64,000 nucleotides of DNA from Pseudoalteromonas sp. OOF1S-7 (GCF_022347765.1 NZ_JAKRFZ010000012.1:97201-161200); one strand, 5' to 3'. Positions 35,764-46,020 are shown, counted from the first letter of the stretch. Notes: generated from the letters alone by a model not told the origin. Numbers and translations are program-made.

Positions 35764-36093
35764 AATATTGCTCCTTTACATGTGTTGGGTCGGTTGACGT
35801 TTTTAATGAGAAATAACTCGCAAAATTGTCAACGGACCTTATCCAACATAATGGAAAAATGGCGGGAGCAGCTTAGACTTTAGTCGAGTTTTGATCGTTA
35901 AGTATTGTCATTGGGTGGAATTGTGTCATCAGCTATTTTTGCAGACGTATGCGGGCTGCGAGAAGGAGGCACACCTGACAAGGGCGGCTGTCTTTGTCAG
36001 CCAAATGATTTTCTGATATTAATAGATGGCTCCATGGTGGGAACAAACGCGCTTCTTAACCACCTTACTTAATAATAAAAACAAGGAATTGCC
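35764..36093. other. Intergenic region between the cellulase and the GST gene
   Basis: Non-coding as far as I can see. It holds a hairpin CTGACAA / TTGTCAG near 35,976-36,001 without a T-run. Confidence 0.5.
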
Positions 36094-36735
36094 GTGAAAT
36101 TGTATGGCCGTACTACGTCATTTAATGTCCAGAAAGTGCTCTGGTTACTCGAAGAGTTAAAGATAAGCTATACACATACAGAGCTCGGTGGTCGTTTTGG
36201 TGGCCTGGACTCTCCTGCTTTTACTCAGTTTAATCCAATGAAAAAGGTACCGGTACTTGTCGATAAAGACCAGGCTGTGTGGGAGTCCCACGTGATTTTA
36301 CGCTACCTGGCGGCCAGCTATGGTGGCGAGCAGTGGTACCCTGCGTGCCCGTACCAACGTTCATTACATGAGCGCTGGATGGACTGGTCGCAATGTGTGT
36401 TGCAACCTGCTTTTATGGCAACGTTCTGGGGGTACTACAGAAAGCCGTGTGAAAAACGCGATATGGTTGCCGTACAGCAGGCGCTGGATACCTGTCTCGA
36501 ATGTATTCATGTCCTTGAGACACAGCTAAAAGATACCGATTACCTGACAGGCAATACGCTGAGCCTGGCTGATATTGCAGTGGGTTCTGTGCTTTACAGA
36601 CTGACATCCCAAGGGTTAACCGTAAACTTACCCCGGCGGGTTGGCCTTTGGTACGAGAGAATTAAACTGCGTCCCGGTTATCAGCATTGGATTATGAGTG
36701 ACTTTAGCGAGTTGAAAGCGCGCGAAGCGTATTAG
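36094..36735 (+). CDS. Glutathione S-transferase family protein
   Basis: The 213-residue protein has an N-terminal thioredoxin-like GST domain (KLYGRTTSFNVQKVLWLLEE, with Ser9 a candidate catalytic residue; FNPMKKVPVLVD supplies the cis-Pro; WESHVILRYLA binds the gamma-glutamyl part) and a helical C-terminal domain (LSLADIAVGSVLYRL). Start is GTG 36,094 after AAGGAA. It is followed 39 bp later by the DUF2809 gene. Confidence 0.9.
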   Translation: MKLYGRTTSFNVQKVLWLLEELKISYTHTELGGRFGGLDSPAFTQFNPMKKVPVLVDKDQAVWESHVILRYLAASYGGEQWYPACPYQRSLHERWMDWSQCVLQPAFMATFWGYYRKPCEKRDMVAVQQALDTCLECIHVLETQLKDTDYLTGNTLSLADIAVGSVLYRLTSQGLTVNLPRRVGLWYERIKLRPGYQHWIMSDFSELKAREAY

Positions 36736-36774
36736 CAACGGCTGAGCAAGTATTATTGGAAGCGGTCGATATTT

Positions 36775-37176
36775 ATGGTTGTTATCAGACGTAGTCTCAT
36801 TTTTTATTCAGGTTTAGCCTTAATCACGATATTGTTGGGCCTGCTTAGCAGATCCTCGGTCATTGAGTTACCCTGGCTGCTCTCTCTTTATGCCGGTGAT
36901 ACCTTGTGGGCAATGATGGTCTTTTGGCTATTTTGTTGTATAAGGCCAGCCGCGCGCACCACAGTGATTGCTTCGCTGGCTGTTGGATTTGCCTTTGCGA
37001 TTGAGTTTTCTCAGCTTTATCAGGCTCAGTGGCTCAACGATATCCGCCATACCCGACTTGGCGCACTGGTGTTGGGCTTTGGCTTCAAAATCAGTGATCT
37101 GGTGTGTTATTCGCTGGGGATCCTGATGGCTGCCTGTCTGGATAAACTGATAACAGGTCGTCAGAAAGCGAGGTAA
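36775..37176 (+). CDS. DUF2809 membrane protein
   Basis: This 133-residue protein has four hydrophobic segments and the DUF2809 features AGDTLWAMMVFWLF, AIEFSQLYQAQWL and DIRHTRLGALVLG. Its function is unknown. It follows the GST gene and may be co-transcribed. Confidence 0.8.
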   Translation: MVVIRRSLIFYSGLALITILLGLLSRSSVIELPWLLSLYAGDTLWAMMVFWLFCCIRPAARTTVIASLAVGFAFAIEFSQLYQAQWLNDIRHTRLGALVLGFGFKISDLVCYSLGILMAACLDKLITGRQKAR

Positions 37177-37231
37177 GCGTCGCATTTTCATTCCCGTTGT
37201 CGGCGCTCTGGCTTTACGTAACGCAAGCCGG

Positions 37232-37258
37232 TTTGGGTCAAAACCGGTTATTTATCCA
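37232..37258 (+). terminator. Probable terminator before glf
   Basis: CCGGTTT pairs with AAACCGG around a short loop and is followed by TTATTT. A second perfect stem, AAATTGCC / GGCAATTT, lies at ~37,322-37,350 and may belong to the glf leader. Confidence 0.45.
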
Positions 37259-37447
37259 GCGACTTGATAACAAAAAATTACTTGTTTTTTGGGGTTAAAT
37301 CCGGGTCGTGTCTAAAACGGTCAAATTGCCTAACTTTCTAGGGCAATTTCGTATTTTCGGCCATGAGGCATAATCATTTCTTCACTTTTTCTGATATAGT
37401 TTTGCCCTTACGATAGAGCCATGAACGATTCAAAAAGGCAAATTTCA

Positions 37448-38566
37448 ATGAATGAAGCTCAATACGATTATCTGATTGTCGGTGCAGGCCTGTTTGGTGC
37501 TGTATTCGCCAGAGAAGCAACCGATCAGGGCAAGAAAGTCCTGGTGATAGATAAGCGCAACCATACTGGTGGTAATATCCACTGTGAACAGGTTGAAGGG
37601 ATCAACGTGCATAAGTATGGTGCACATATTTTTCATACCAGCAATCAACAGGTGTGGGATTATGTAAATCGTTACGTGTCATTCAATCATTATGTCAACT
37701 CGCCGGTTGCCAGACACGAAGACAAGCTTTATAACCTGCCATTCAATATGAATACGTTTTATCAGTTGTGGGGCGTTACAACACCACAGCAAGCGAAAGA
37801 TAAGATTGCTGAAGCGCGTGCACCGTATGCCGATCTGACACCACAAAACCTGGAAGAGCAGGCATTGTATTTGGGTGGCCGCGATCTGTACGAAAAGCTC
37901 ATCAAAGGGTATACCGAAAAGCAGTGGGGCCGACCGGCCACTGAGATCCCGGCATTCATTATCAAACGTCTGCCATTTAGGTTCACCTTCGACAATAACT
38001 ACTTTAACGACCGTTATCAGGGGATCCCGATCGGCGGTTACAACGCCCTGACGGATGCCTTATTTGAAGGGGTGGAAGTCAGAACCGGCGTGAACTACTT
38101 TGAGGATGCTGAAAACCTCAACAAGCTGGCGGATAAAGTCCTGTACACAGGTAAGATTGACGAGTTCTTTGACTGTCAATTTGGCAAGCTAGAATATCGC
38201 AGCCTGCACTTTGAGACAGAAGTACTGGATGAGGAAAATTATCAGGGCAATGCCGTTGTGAACTACACAGAGCGGGATGTGCCTTACACGCGTATCCTGG
38301 AGCACAAGCATTTCGAATTTGGTACGCAGGAAAAAACCGTTGTAACCAAAGAATATCCGCATGAGTTCAGCAAAGACAACGAACCGTATTACCCCATTAA
38401 TGACGAAACCAATAATGCGCTGTTAGCGCGTTATCAGGAGTTGGCAAAAACCGCACCGTATGCTGATAAGTTTATTTTTGGCGGCCGTCTTGCCGACTAC
38501 AAATACTATGATATGGACGACACCATAGAAGCGGCACTGGCATTAACCAGTAAGGAATTGGCATAA
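37448..38566 (+). CDS. glf: UDP-galactopyranose mutase
   Basis: This flavoenzyme converts UDP-galactopyranose to UDP-galactofuranose for surface polysaccharide. The N-terminus has the FAD-binding GAGLFGAVFAREA, followed by NHTGGNIHCEQ and NVHKYGAHIFHT. The C-terminal FGGRLADYKYYDMDDTI is a Glf signature. I chose ATG 37,448 (372 residues) because AAAAAGG lies nine bases upstream and homologues start at the same point. An in-frame ATG at 37,421 would add nine residues but has no clear ribosome site. The glycosyltransferase gene starts 4 bp after the stop. Confidence 0.95.
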   Translation: MNEAQYDYLIVGAGLFGAVFAREATDQGKKVLVIDKRNHTGGNIHCEQVEGINVHKYGAHIFHTSNQQVWDYVNRYVSFNHYVNSPVARHEDKLYNLPFNMNTFYQLWGVTTPQQAKDKIAEARAPYADLTPQNLEEQALYLGGRDLYEKLIKGYTEKQWGRPATEIPAFIIKRLPFRFTFDNNYFNDRYQGIPIGGYNALTDALFEGVEVRTGVNYFEDAENLNKLADKVLYTGKIDEFFDCQFGKLEYRSLHFETEVLDEENYQGNAVVNYTERDVPYTRILEHKHFEFGTQEKTVVTKEYPHEFSKDNEPYYPINDETNNALLARYQELAKTAPYADKFIFGGRLADYKYYDMDDTIEAALALTSKELA

Positions 38567-38570
38567 CATC

Positions 38571-39593
38571 ATGAGTCGTAAAGTTTATATCGCAAGAAAC
38601 TACCGCTCTAAGTTTGATGCGGCCGGTAAAGCCAAGATGGACTGCGAAACCATTTTGCAAAACAATGGTTGGAAAAATATAGGTTTTAAGCAGACCTGGA
38701 TAGCAAACTCTGTGCTGGGCACGCTGATCAGTGCACTGGGCGTGAGCTGGGCGCTGTTGAGACTGAAGTCGGGCAGCACCGTGTGCCTGCAGTATCCGTT
38801 TAATAAGTTTTATGGCTACTGTTTGTGGGGCGCAAAGCTTAAAAACAGTCAAGTGCTGACCCTGGTGCATGATGTACGCAGTCTGAAAGGCAAATACGGT
38901 CACTCAGAAAAAGAAATTAGCCTGCTCAATAAATCAGATCAGTTGATAGTGCATAACGACAAAATGCGCGCCTGGTTTGAAGAGCAGAACATCCAGGCTG
39001 ATATCACCAACATTGAAGTGTTTGATTATCTGCATACCGACAATCCGGATGCCAAACGCACGCCAACTAACTATGAGCAAATACGTGTGGTGTTTGCCGG
39101 CAACATGGGCCCGTTTGTCTATGAACTGGATGCGCTGGAGCGTGGCAACTTTAAGTTTGACCTGTATGGTGTTGGTTATGATGAGAAAAAGGTTAAAAAC
39201 ATCAACAATACGATACTCGACTACAAAGGCTGCTTCCCATCAGATCAGGTGATTGACCATATCGACGGAGACTTTGGTCTGGTTTGGTATGGTAACACAC
39301 TGGACACCTGTGATGGCGTGACCGGTCAGTATCTTAAATATAACAACCCGCATAAGTTATCGTTGTATTTACTGTGTGACATGCCGATCATCATCTGGGA
39401 CAAAGCGGCAATGGCCGACTTTGTAGAGGAGCAGGGAATTGGTTTTAAGGTCAGCTCGTTGCGCGACATTAAAACCCGGTTGGCGGAGCTGACCCCTGAG
39501 CAAATCGATCAGATGAAGCAGAATGTGCAGAGAGTGAAAGCAGATGTGCAGTCAGGTCAGTACCTGAGCCGCGCACTGGATAGATTGGTTTAA
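38571..39593 (+). CDS. Glycosyltransferase, probable galactofuranosyltransferase
   Basis: This 340-residue cytoplasmic protein resembles the galactofuranosyltransferases often encoded beside glf. Features include VYIARNYRSKFDAAGKAK, TLVHDVRSLKG, VVFAGNMGPF and the acceptor/donor-site segment FGLVWYGNTLDTCDG. NNPHKLSLYLLCDMPIIIW follows near the end. The 4-bp gap from glf shows an operon and supports UDP-galactofuranose as donor. No O-antigen or capsule cluster surrounds the two genes, so the acceptor glycan is unclear. Confidence 0.85.
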   Translation: MSRKVYIARNYRSKFDAAGKAKMDCETILQNNGWKNIGFKQTWIANSVLGTLISALGVSWALLRLKSGSTVCLQYPFNKFYGYCLWGAKLKNSQVLTLVHDVRSLKGKYGHSEKEISLLNKSDQLIVHNDKMRAWFEEQNIQADITNIEVFDYLHTDNPDAKRTPTNYEQIRVVFAGNMGPFVYELDALERGNFKFDLYGVGYDEKKVKNINNTILDYKGCFPSDQVIDHIDGDFGLVWYGNTLDTCDGVTGQYLKYNNPHKLSLYLLCDMPIIIWDKAAMADFVEEQGIGFKVSSLRDIKTRLAELTPEQIDQMKQNVQRVKADVQSGQYLSRALDRLV

Positions 39594-39816
39594 CGAAACT
39601 CTTTGTCCCAACACCTGGCCGGGTGACATGATCCTGCACCTGGCCTGCTCTGCCTGACGATATCGTCTGTGTAACAATAATAAAGCTGCCAATCCGATGT
39701 TGCCCTCAGATAAGAGAGCCGACCTGTCATCACTTCATGACCTTCAAACAATTCTGGTTGAAAAATTTCATTGGAGCTGAGCGGTTTGTGGGTATGGTCG
39801 GGTCACAGACAGAGGC
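39594..39816. other. Intergenic region after the glf operon
   Basis: No gene recognised. The region ends in the terminator of the minus-strand gene at 39,918. Confidence 0.5.
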
Positions 39817-39842
39817 ACAAAAAAGGCCGCACGTCGGCGGCC
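39817..39842 (-). terminator. Intrinsic terminator (minus strand)
   Basis: On the minus strand GGCCGCC, loop GACGT, then GCGGCC and TTTTTT. It serves the minus-strand gene at 39,918-40,325. Confidence 0.8.
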
Positions 39843-39917
39843 AGAGGTCAGTATCACAATCCCGCTGTCCTTGCCAGATTGCCAACTGAAAGCGTAACGC
39901 TGCTTAGTTTGTTGGTA

Positions 39918-40325
39918 TTAATACACGGTCACATAATTAACGTTGACAGTCCCTTCGTGAAATAACAGATTGAACTGGTGATAATCGACGTCTATTTTGA
40001 CCATGGCGTAGTCGGTTTCCAGTGAATAGTCACCGCCCACGGATCGTGAAAAAGTGCACTCAGCCTGTGCGTACAAATACACCGGAGAAGCCGGTTGTAC
40101 AAAATAGTTCAGTACATGCTGATTGCATGACTGTAGTTCATATCCGACCTCCAGTAGCTGAGCTTTGATCTCCTGATACTGACGACCATATTCAATGACT
40201 TCATCGACGCTACTGTACCCAGCACGAACAGGCGCTTGAGCAGCTGAGGGGGACACAGGCGCAGTACTTGCAAATGCAGTCATACTGGTTAGTGAGAGTA
40301 AAGAAACAAGTAACGCATTTTTCAT
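39918..40325 (-). CDS. Exported protein of unknown function
   Basis: The 135-residue protein has a clear signal peptide (MKNALLVSLLSLTSMTAFAS). The mature part has two Cys (in QSCNQH and AECTFS) that could form a disulphide. I recognise no family. It has its own terminator and a GGAAG ribosome site, so it is very likely expressed. Confidence 0.7.
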   Translation of the reverse strand: MKNALLVSLLSLTSMTAFASTAPVSPSAAQAPVRAGYSSVDEVIEYGRQYQEIKAQLLEVGYELQSCNQHVLNYFVQPASPVYLYAQAECTFSRSVGGDYSLETDYAMVKIDVDYHQFNLLFHEGTVNVNYVTVY

Positions 40326-40753
40326 AATTAAACTTCCTTTTTGCTATAAAACGCTGTGGATGGGTGCCAAAAATCAAGGGTAACCCTTTGCCTGCAGCCA
40401 CAGCAGACGATTAGGACACGGTGTTCTATATCGTGTCCCTGAATTCATGGTGATACATCATCATGAAACTTATGTTTCGATTAATAGACGAAATAAAGAA
40501 AGTTTTATTTACTATATTTTATTTCAGTGCAAATATCATCCAATTTAATGTCGATTGTTGATTTTTATAAATTGTAAGCGTGCACTTACTTTCAGTGGCA
40601 ATTATTGATATGAATATTTTCATGTGACTGGTTGTTTTTTCTTATTCAGGTAACTTGAATATCCGATGTTCGGGTAACAATTTGTTTATAATCCTTTGCC
40701 TAAGCGCATTGCTTAACTAAGCTTAAAATCTGTTCTGTTGCAAAGCGTAAACT
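40326..40753. other. AT-rich divergent intergenic region
   Basis: No gene seen. It contains a GGACACG / CGTGTCC hairpin near 40,416-40,437 and presumably the promoters of both flanking genes. Confidence 0.5.
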
Positions 40754-41545
40754 ATGAACCAAGGTGTCAGGCAAAATGATCAGGCGTTATACCAGACAGT
40801 CACCAAGCGTAGTCTGATAAGGTGTTTGCTGTTGCTGTGTGTTTTACAGACCACGGGGGTTCAGGCTGCGCGTTATTCTGTGTTGGTATATCACGGTGCT
40901 AACCCACCTTATAATTATCTGAAGGAGGGTGAGCAGGCCGGAATTTTTAAGGATATCTTTGCCCGTCTTGGTGAATTGACAGGACATGAATTTGAGTTCG
41001 TACCCTTGTCGGTTGCACGCGGGCATAAATCATTTGAAGCAGGTGAAATTGATATTGAGCCGGGCGTCAATCCCAGTTGGCGACAAAGCTCCAGAGTACC
41101 GGGTATTTACAGCATTGATTATGCCTTTTCCCGAGAGGTGGTATTGGGCCGCAAAGAGGCACGTGCTTATGAGCAGCCCGAATCCTTTTATGGCAAAGTG
41201 ATGGGACGTGTGCGGGGTTATCGGTATGGGCCGTTTGAGCGCCATTTTGGTGCCGGGAAAATCGCCGTATATGATAACATTTCGGAGCGTGAGTTGCTGG
41301 TACAGCTGGCGCACACACGGCTGGATTATATTATGATTGGTGACATCACGGCTGCATATTATATTGCAACAAACCCCGCCTACCGTGGCTTTAAAGAAGT
41401 ATACGAGATCAGTAAGCTGCCGGTGTCTATGCGCATTCAGCCAAAAAATACCATGCTGAAGCAGGAGCTAGATCAAGCACTCAGCCAGATGATGGCGCAA
41501 GGCGAAATCACACAAATTTACCTTAAATATGGTATCAAAATGTAG
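40754..41545 (+). CDS. Periplasmic solute-binding protein (SBP_bac_3-like)
   Basis: The 263-residue protein has a signal segment (LIRCLLLLCVLQTTGVQA) and then a type II periplasmic-binding fold: ARYSVLVYHGANPPYNYLKE, GIFKDIFARLGELTG, and ...YIMIGDITAAYYI. No ABC transporter permease or ATPase gene is nearby, so it may be an orphan sensor or act with a distant transporter. The ATG at 40,754 lacks a strong ribosome site. Confidence 0.8.
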   Translation: MNQGVRQNDQALYQTVTKRSLIRCLLLLCVLQTTGVQAARYSVLVYHGANPPYNYLKEGEQAGIFKDIFARLGELTGHEFEFVPLSVARGHKSFEAGEIDIEPGVNPSWRQSSRVPGIYSIDYAFSREVVLGRKEARAYEQPESFYGKVMGRVRGYRYGPFERHFGAGKIAVYDNISERELLVQLAHTRLDYIMIGDITAAYYIATNPAYRGFKEVYEISKLPVSMRIQPKNTMLKQELDQALSQMMAQGEITQIYLKYGIKM

Positions 41546-42039
41546 TCCTTCTATGTTGTCTCTATTCGTTTAATAAAGCGGTTAGCCCGGGCGACAAACA
41601 GCAGACATGAGTGCTCTTAAATGTTAAGTGTCGGTTCAAAATAGCGTTTTTTGCCCAGTTAATGACGGATTTGCTCCCCATGGCAGACGAATATAGCGAT
41701 ATGGGTCCGCTTTAGGACCAGAGTCGTGGTGTGACTATCGCTACCCTTGTGTTCGTGATTTGTCTGCTTTCTACTTTTACGTAATTTAAGTCTTTGTTAT
41801 TTAAAACGTTCCAAACGCGCTTAGTCGCCGATACAGAAATTTTTATGAAATAATTTTCACAGATGGCTGTAAAAAAAGTGTTACGTTTAAGTGTTTAAAA
41901 TACAAACTAATGATGACAGTGAGGCTAAATTTTTATCTGGTCGTGCCAGTTGTTATTTTCATCATGCCCATTGATCTTTGTGTGTATCTCAGATTATTTC
42001 TAGATTGCTTTTTGAGCAATAACCATACAAGGATACAAC
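41546..42039. other. Intergenic region upstream of the serine protease
   Basis: No gene recognised. Contains a small GGTCC / GGACC hairpin near 41,705. The last 100 bp are AT-rich and likely hold the protease promoter. Confidence 0.5.
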
Positions 42040-43671
42040 ATGAAAATTACACTTTTGGCTGCTGCTGTACTGTCTTTGTCAGCGAGCACCGTCTCTGCGA
42101 ATACTCAGCAATCGGGCTTGCCTGATATCACACCCAGTGTCGTGGGGGGAGTTGAAACTCCAGCATACTCAAGGCCATACCAAGTGGCGTTATTGATGAA
42201 TGGCCGCCAGGGTTGTGGCGGTACTTTGTTGAGTGAAAACTGGGTACTGACTGCAGCACACTGCCTGGATAATGCCTCAACAGCGAGTCTGACGGTCCGT
42301 GTCGGCGCCCATTCCATTAGCCGTGGTGACGGTGATACCTTGAGGGTATCTCAGATTATTATGCATGAGAACTGGCGTGGCGCCAATGGCATCCGCTCGG
42401 GCTATGATATCGCAGTACTGCGCCTGGCCACGCCGGCTGCAAGCAAGTATACCCCGGCAAAGCTCCCAACTCAGGCGATAGCTGATCAGTATGCGGGCAT
42501 AGGCGACTATCCAACGGTTTCCGGATGGGGTTTAACTTATAACCAGGGCCGCCCGAGCGATGTGCTGCGCGAAGCTCAGTTACCCGTCATTTCAAATGCC
42601 AGCTGTAGCAGCCAGCTCAACTTTAATATTCCCGGCTCTGTGATCTGCGGCGGTGGTGAAGGTGGTCGCTCAGCCTGTAATGGCGACAGCGGGGGTCCTT
42701 ATGCGGTGCGTGTCGGCAACGATTTCTACAGTATCGGTACGGTGAGCTGGGGGATTGCCTGCTCAGGTGCAACGGCGTTCACCCGGACAACCAGTTATCT
42801 GGACTGGATCGAGCGCAAAACAGGCCTGACTCCGGACAACCCGACGGACCAAAAACCGGTTGCTGATTTCAGCTCTTCGGTCTCAGGTATGACAGTGAGC
42901 TTTGCAAACCGAGCGACGGATGATAACGGTATTACGGCTTACGACTGGAATTTTGGTGACGGTAATCGTTCCAGTGCTGCAAACCCACGTCATACGTATA
43001 CGGCTGATGGCAGCTACAACGTGACGTTAACGGTGACTGATACTGCGCAACAGACAGCGAGCGTATCCAAAGTGGTGTCTGTGGGTGAGCCGCCTGTGTG
43101 TGATGTTCAGGCCTGGAACAGCACTGCCACGTATGCGTTAGGCGATAAAGTGTCGTATCAGGGCAGCATATATGAGGCTATCTGGTGGTCTTCAGGTGCT
43201 CAGCCAGATCTTTATCCGAACGTCTGGAAGAAACTAGATAACTGCGATGGTTCAGGCGATCCTGCACCGGTTGCGAATTTCACTGTGACTCAGTCAGGTC
43301 TGACCGTGACCCTGACGAATACCAGTACAGACAATGGCCAGATTGTGTCTAGTCAGTGGCAATTTGGTGATGGTCAGAGCGCTTCTCAACCCTCTGTGAC
43401 GCATACTTACAGTGCAGCGGGTAGCTATACCATTCGCCTGACGGTAACAGATGATCAGGGGCAGAGCAGCACAGTGTCAAAGAACGTGGCCGTGGGCGGT
43501 GACGACAACTGTCAGGGTATTCCAAGCTGGAATGCTGGTACGGTTTACAATACGGGCGACCGTGTTGCTAAGGGCGGTGTGGTGTATGAAGCGCAGTGGT
43601 GGGTGCAGGGCGAAGATCCCGCTCAATCTGGCCCCTGGGGTCCCTGGAAGTCTGTAGGCGCCTGTAACTAG
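42040..43671 (+). CDS. Secreted trypsin-like protease with two PKD and two CBM5/12 modules
   Basis: Order along 543 residues: signal peptide (ends VSAN), S1 peptidase (mature start VVGG; His in LTAAHC, Asp in DIAVLRL, Ser in NGDSGGP), PKD domain (~270-347, YDWNFGDGNRSS), CBM5/12-like module (~350-400, WNSTATYALGDKVSYQG with IYEAIWWSSG), second PKD (~405-485, SQWQFGDGQS) and second CBM5/12-like module (~490-543). The modules suggest it is targeted to chitin or another insoluble polymer while cutting associated protein. It is a single gene. Confidence 0.93.
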   Translation: MKITLLAAAVLSLSASTVSANTQQSGLPDITPSVVGGVETPAYSRPYQVALLMNGRQGCGGTLLSENWVLTAAHCLDNASTASLTVRVGAHSISRGDGDTLRVSQIIMHENWRGANGIRSGYDIAVLRLATPAASKYTPAKLPTQAIADQYAGIGDYPTVSGWGLTYNQGRPSDVLREAQLPVISNASCSSQLNFNIPGSVICGGGEGGRSACNGDSGGPYAVRVGNDFYSIGTVSWGIACSGATAFTRTTSYLDWIERKTGLTPDNPTDQKPVADFSSSVSGMTVSFANRATDDNGITAYDWNFGDGNRSSAANPRHTYTADGSYNVTLTVTDTAQQTASVSKVVSVGEPPVCDVQAWNSTATYALGDKVSYQGSIYEAIWWSSGAQPDLYPNVWKKLDNCDGSGDPAPVANFTVTQSGLTVTLTNTSTDNGQIVSSQWQFGDGQSASQPSVTHTYSAAGSYTIRLTVTDDQGQSSTVSKNVAVGGDDNCQGIPSWNAGTVYNTGDRVAKGGVVYEAQWWVQGEDPAQSGPWGPWKSVGACN

Positions 43672-43729
43672 TCGCTTTTTTGCTCAGTCCCGGGTAATCT
43701 ATCAGAAATTTGACGGTAAACAGAAGATC

Positions 43730-44944
43730 ATGGGACTGAGTAATCAGGCACACAGTGAACTACGCAGACTGGGTGAGCGTGTCAAGAAAGTGCTCACCGC
43801 AATTATGCGGGCAATGCCCGCCCAGGCACAAACCATAGGCGGATTTGCTCGTCATATTGGCTGCCATCGCTCAACCAGTCAGCGTTTATTTAATGCATAC
43901 AAAGCCAAATCAGGCGAACAGGTACTCTATTATCTACCCGGGCAACAAGCAATGCATGCTCTGGGAGAGCAGCTGGCAGGACATATTCCACAAGATCTGA
44001 TCACGCAATGGTGTCAGGTGAGTCAACGATTCGCAACAACCATGCCTCAGTACGCCAGAAGTCATGCACAATTAAAACGACTATTAGAATGCCCGGAAGA
44101 GGATAAAGTGAAAGTGCAGGACGTCAACCTCTCAGGTCAGGACAAGCGTGCTCAGTTGTATTACGCCGCAAAGTCATTGCTTGGCATGAGTATGGATGAA
44201 ATCTTTTGTGCCTATGTCCTGACCCGCGAAAGAGGCCGCGAGGGTTTTTTGCAAGAAGTGGCCATGATCAGTAAATCGCAGATCAAGCGTGAAACCGGTG
44301 CCGCGCCTTTTGTGCAGTTTTACACTCATCCACATAGTGATGATTTTACCGCGCCGTTGAATATCAACGCGAACAGCCGGGTTGACGCCAAGCGCTTTAG
44401 CATCGGCATCGTTGAGGAGTTATCCAGCCCCGGATTGTACGACGCATTTGCCAGCTATTCCCCTGGTAACAGCGGACTGGTGTTCGACCCCGTAGCAGGT
44501 CATGAACACTTTGATGCAACCTTTATTTTTAATAACCCGGATGAACTGGTTGATCCGCTCAGTCATACCAGCCAATGCAGCTCGACCAGTATTTCAATAA
44601 AAAACCCGGCTAAGAAATTACGCCTGCTGGTATTGATAGAGCAGCAGCTGGATCGCCATAGTTGTGTCAATGTCGGATGTTACCATGGCAATCAAAAAGT
44701 CGAGGAAGGCAAGCTTAGCGTGGAAGATATGTGGACTGAGCGTCTGCCTGAGTTTCCCGAACTACGCTTGATTGATTTAAAAGCCGGCGTTCAGGCATTG
44801 CAGTGGGATAAAGTCCAGCAACAAAAACTGGACTACTTGTTTTGTTACGCAGATCTGGACCCGGCTAACTACCGCTGTTATTTAATGGAAGTCGACTACC
44901 CTATCTGGTCCAGTACTTATCGCATCTACTTCGAGCATCAGTGA
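43730..44944 (+). CDS. HTH-containing protein of unknown function
   Basis: The 404-residue protein starts with a helical DNA-binding-like segment (AQTIGGFARHIGCHRSTSQRLF, residues ~33-54). The rest has no signature I can name. YFEHQ at the end is followed by an overlapping downstream start. Its stop overlaps the GTG of the TPR gene, so the pair is probably one operon acting together. A regulatory role is suggested by the N-terminus only. Confidence 0.65.
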   Translation: MGLSNQAHSELRRLGERVKKVLTAIMRAMPAQAQTIGGFARHIGCHRSTSQRLFNAYKAKSGEQVLYYLPGQQAMHALGEQLAGHIPQDLITQWCQVSQRFATTMPQYARSHAQLKRLLECPEEDKVKVQDVNLSGQDKRAQLYYAAKSLLGMSMDEIFCAYVLTRERGREGFLQEVAMISKSQIKRETGAAPFVQFYTHPHSDDFTAPLNINANSRVDAKRFSIGIVEELSSPGLYDAFASYSPGNSGLVFDPVAGHEHFDATFIFNNPDELVDPLSHTSQCSSTSISIKNPAKKLRLLVLIEQQLDRHSCVNVGCYHGNQKVEEGKLSVEDMWTERLPEFPELRLIDLKAGVQALQWDKVQQQKLDYLFCYADLDPANYRCYLMEVDYPIWSSTYRIYFEHQ

Positions 44945-46020
44945 GCTACTTTGAACTATTACGGCCTGCATTCTATAGTTTCAGGAGGTCGGTAAAAGCG
45001 AGTCAGGTGATGTTACGAGCGATTGTTGGGTTGTGGATGCTGCTAATACCTGTAATCTCATGGGCTGAGATACCGGGGGTAGTGACCGACACCCTTCAGG
45101 AAGCTGAAGATTACCTAACGGTCGATCCAGCGACCACACTGAAGCTGCTGGAACAGGTTGAGCAGCTAGACCAGCTGCCCACTCCGTTATTTTTGCGCTG
45201 GCATTTTATTCGTTTGCGTGCATCCGTACCAACCCATCAGATGGAAGCGATGGAGCACTCCCTGGAAGCGATATTTTCGCACCATACTCACCCCTATTTT
45301 ATCGAAAAAATCCCCACGGCCATGAGTGCGCTGGGGATCTGGCTGCGTCGTCACGACTACCTGAATGATGCCAGACTCAGCCTGGAGTGTGCCTACAAGT
45401 ATGCACAGTCTGATCAGCAAAGGCTGACCCTGACCAATAGCCTGGCGCTGGTATCGCGTCAACTCGGCGACTATGAACAAGCACGCGCTTTGTATGACAG
45501 AGCGATTAGCATCGCCGATAAAGCCGGGATCACCTCTAAAAATGGCATTATCGCTAATAATTTGGGGATCATTGCACTGGAGCTTGGCAAAGTAACAGAG
45601 GCGGAAGCGCAGTTTCGCAAGGCACTGGCGAACTACCAGGAAATAGACAAACGCTCCGGACAGATCTCAGCGGGCGTGAATCTACTGTTTGCTTTTATTA
45701 TTCAGGAGCAGTTGCTGAACTATCAGCGTTTATACGGACCAACTGCCAGGCTGACCGCGTCATTTCCCAACGAGACCAAGCAGGCCATGTTATTGTGGGT
45801 GAATGCCCGCTTTATGCAGCTTGAGGGACACTCGGTGAGCCAGCAAAGTCAAAGTGCGCTGAAACTGGCCTACACAAAGTTGCAGGATGACAATGTTCGC
45901 CGACTGGTGTTTAGGCACCTGGCGACGCCCCTTGGCGTGGATGTTCAGTTGCCAAAGCCTGTGGTGGTCAGGCCGTTCGAGCGAAGCTGGTATAAAACCG
46001 TCAAAGCCTGTGACTGGTAA
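44941..46020 (+). CDS. TPR-repeat protein, probably exported or membrane-attached
   Basis: The frame opens at GTG 44,941, overlapping the previous stop (GTGA). An internal ATG at 45,010 would start a normal signal peptide (MLRAIVGLWMLLIPVISWA). Which start is used is not clear. The 359-residue frame shows TPR-like repeats at ~155-240 (ALVSRQLGDYEQARALYDRA, NLGIIALELGKVTEAEAQF). Likely partner of the upstream HTH protein. Confidence 0.65.
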   Translation: MSYFELLRPAFYSFRRSVKASQVMLRAIVGLWMLLIPVISWAEIPGVVTDTLQEAEDYLTVDPATTLKLLEQVEQLDQLPTPLFLRWHFIRLRASVPTHQMEAMEHSLEAIFSHHTHPYFIEKIPTAMSALGIWLRRHDYLNDARLSLECAYKYAQSDQQRLTLTNSLALVSRQLGDYEQARALYDRAISIADKAGITSKNGIIANNLGIIALELGKVTEAEAQFRKALANYQEIDKRSGQISAGVNLLFAFIIQEQLLNYQRLYGPTARLTASFPNETKQAMLLWVNARFMQLEGHSVSQQSQSALKLAYTKLQDDNVRRLVFRHLATPLGVDVQLPKPVVVRPFERSWYKTVKACDW

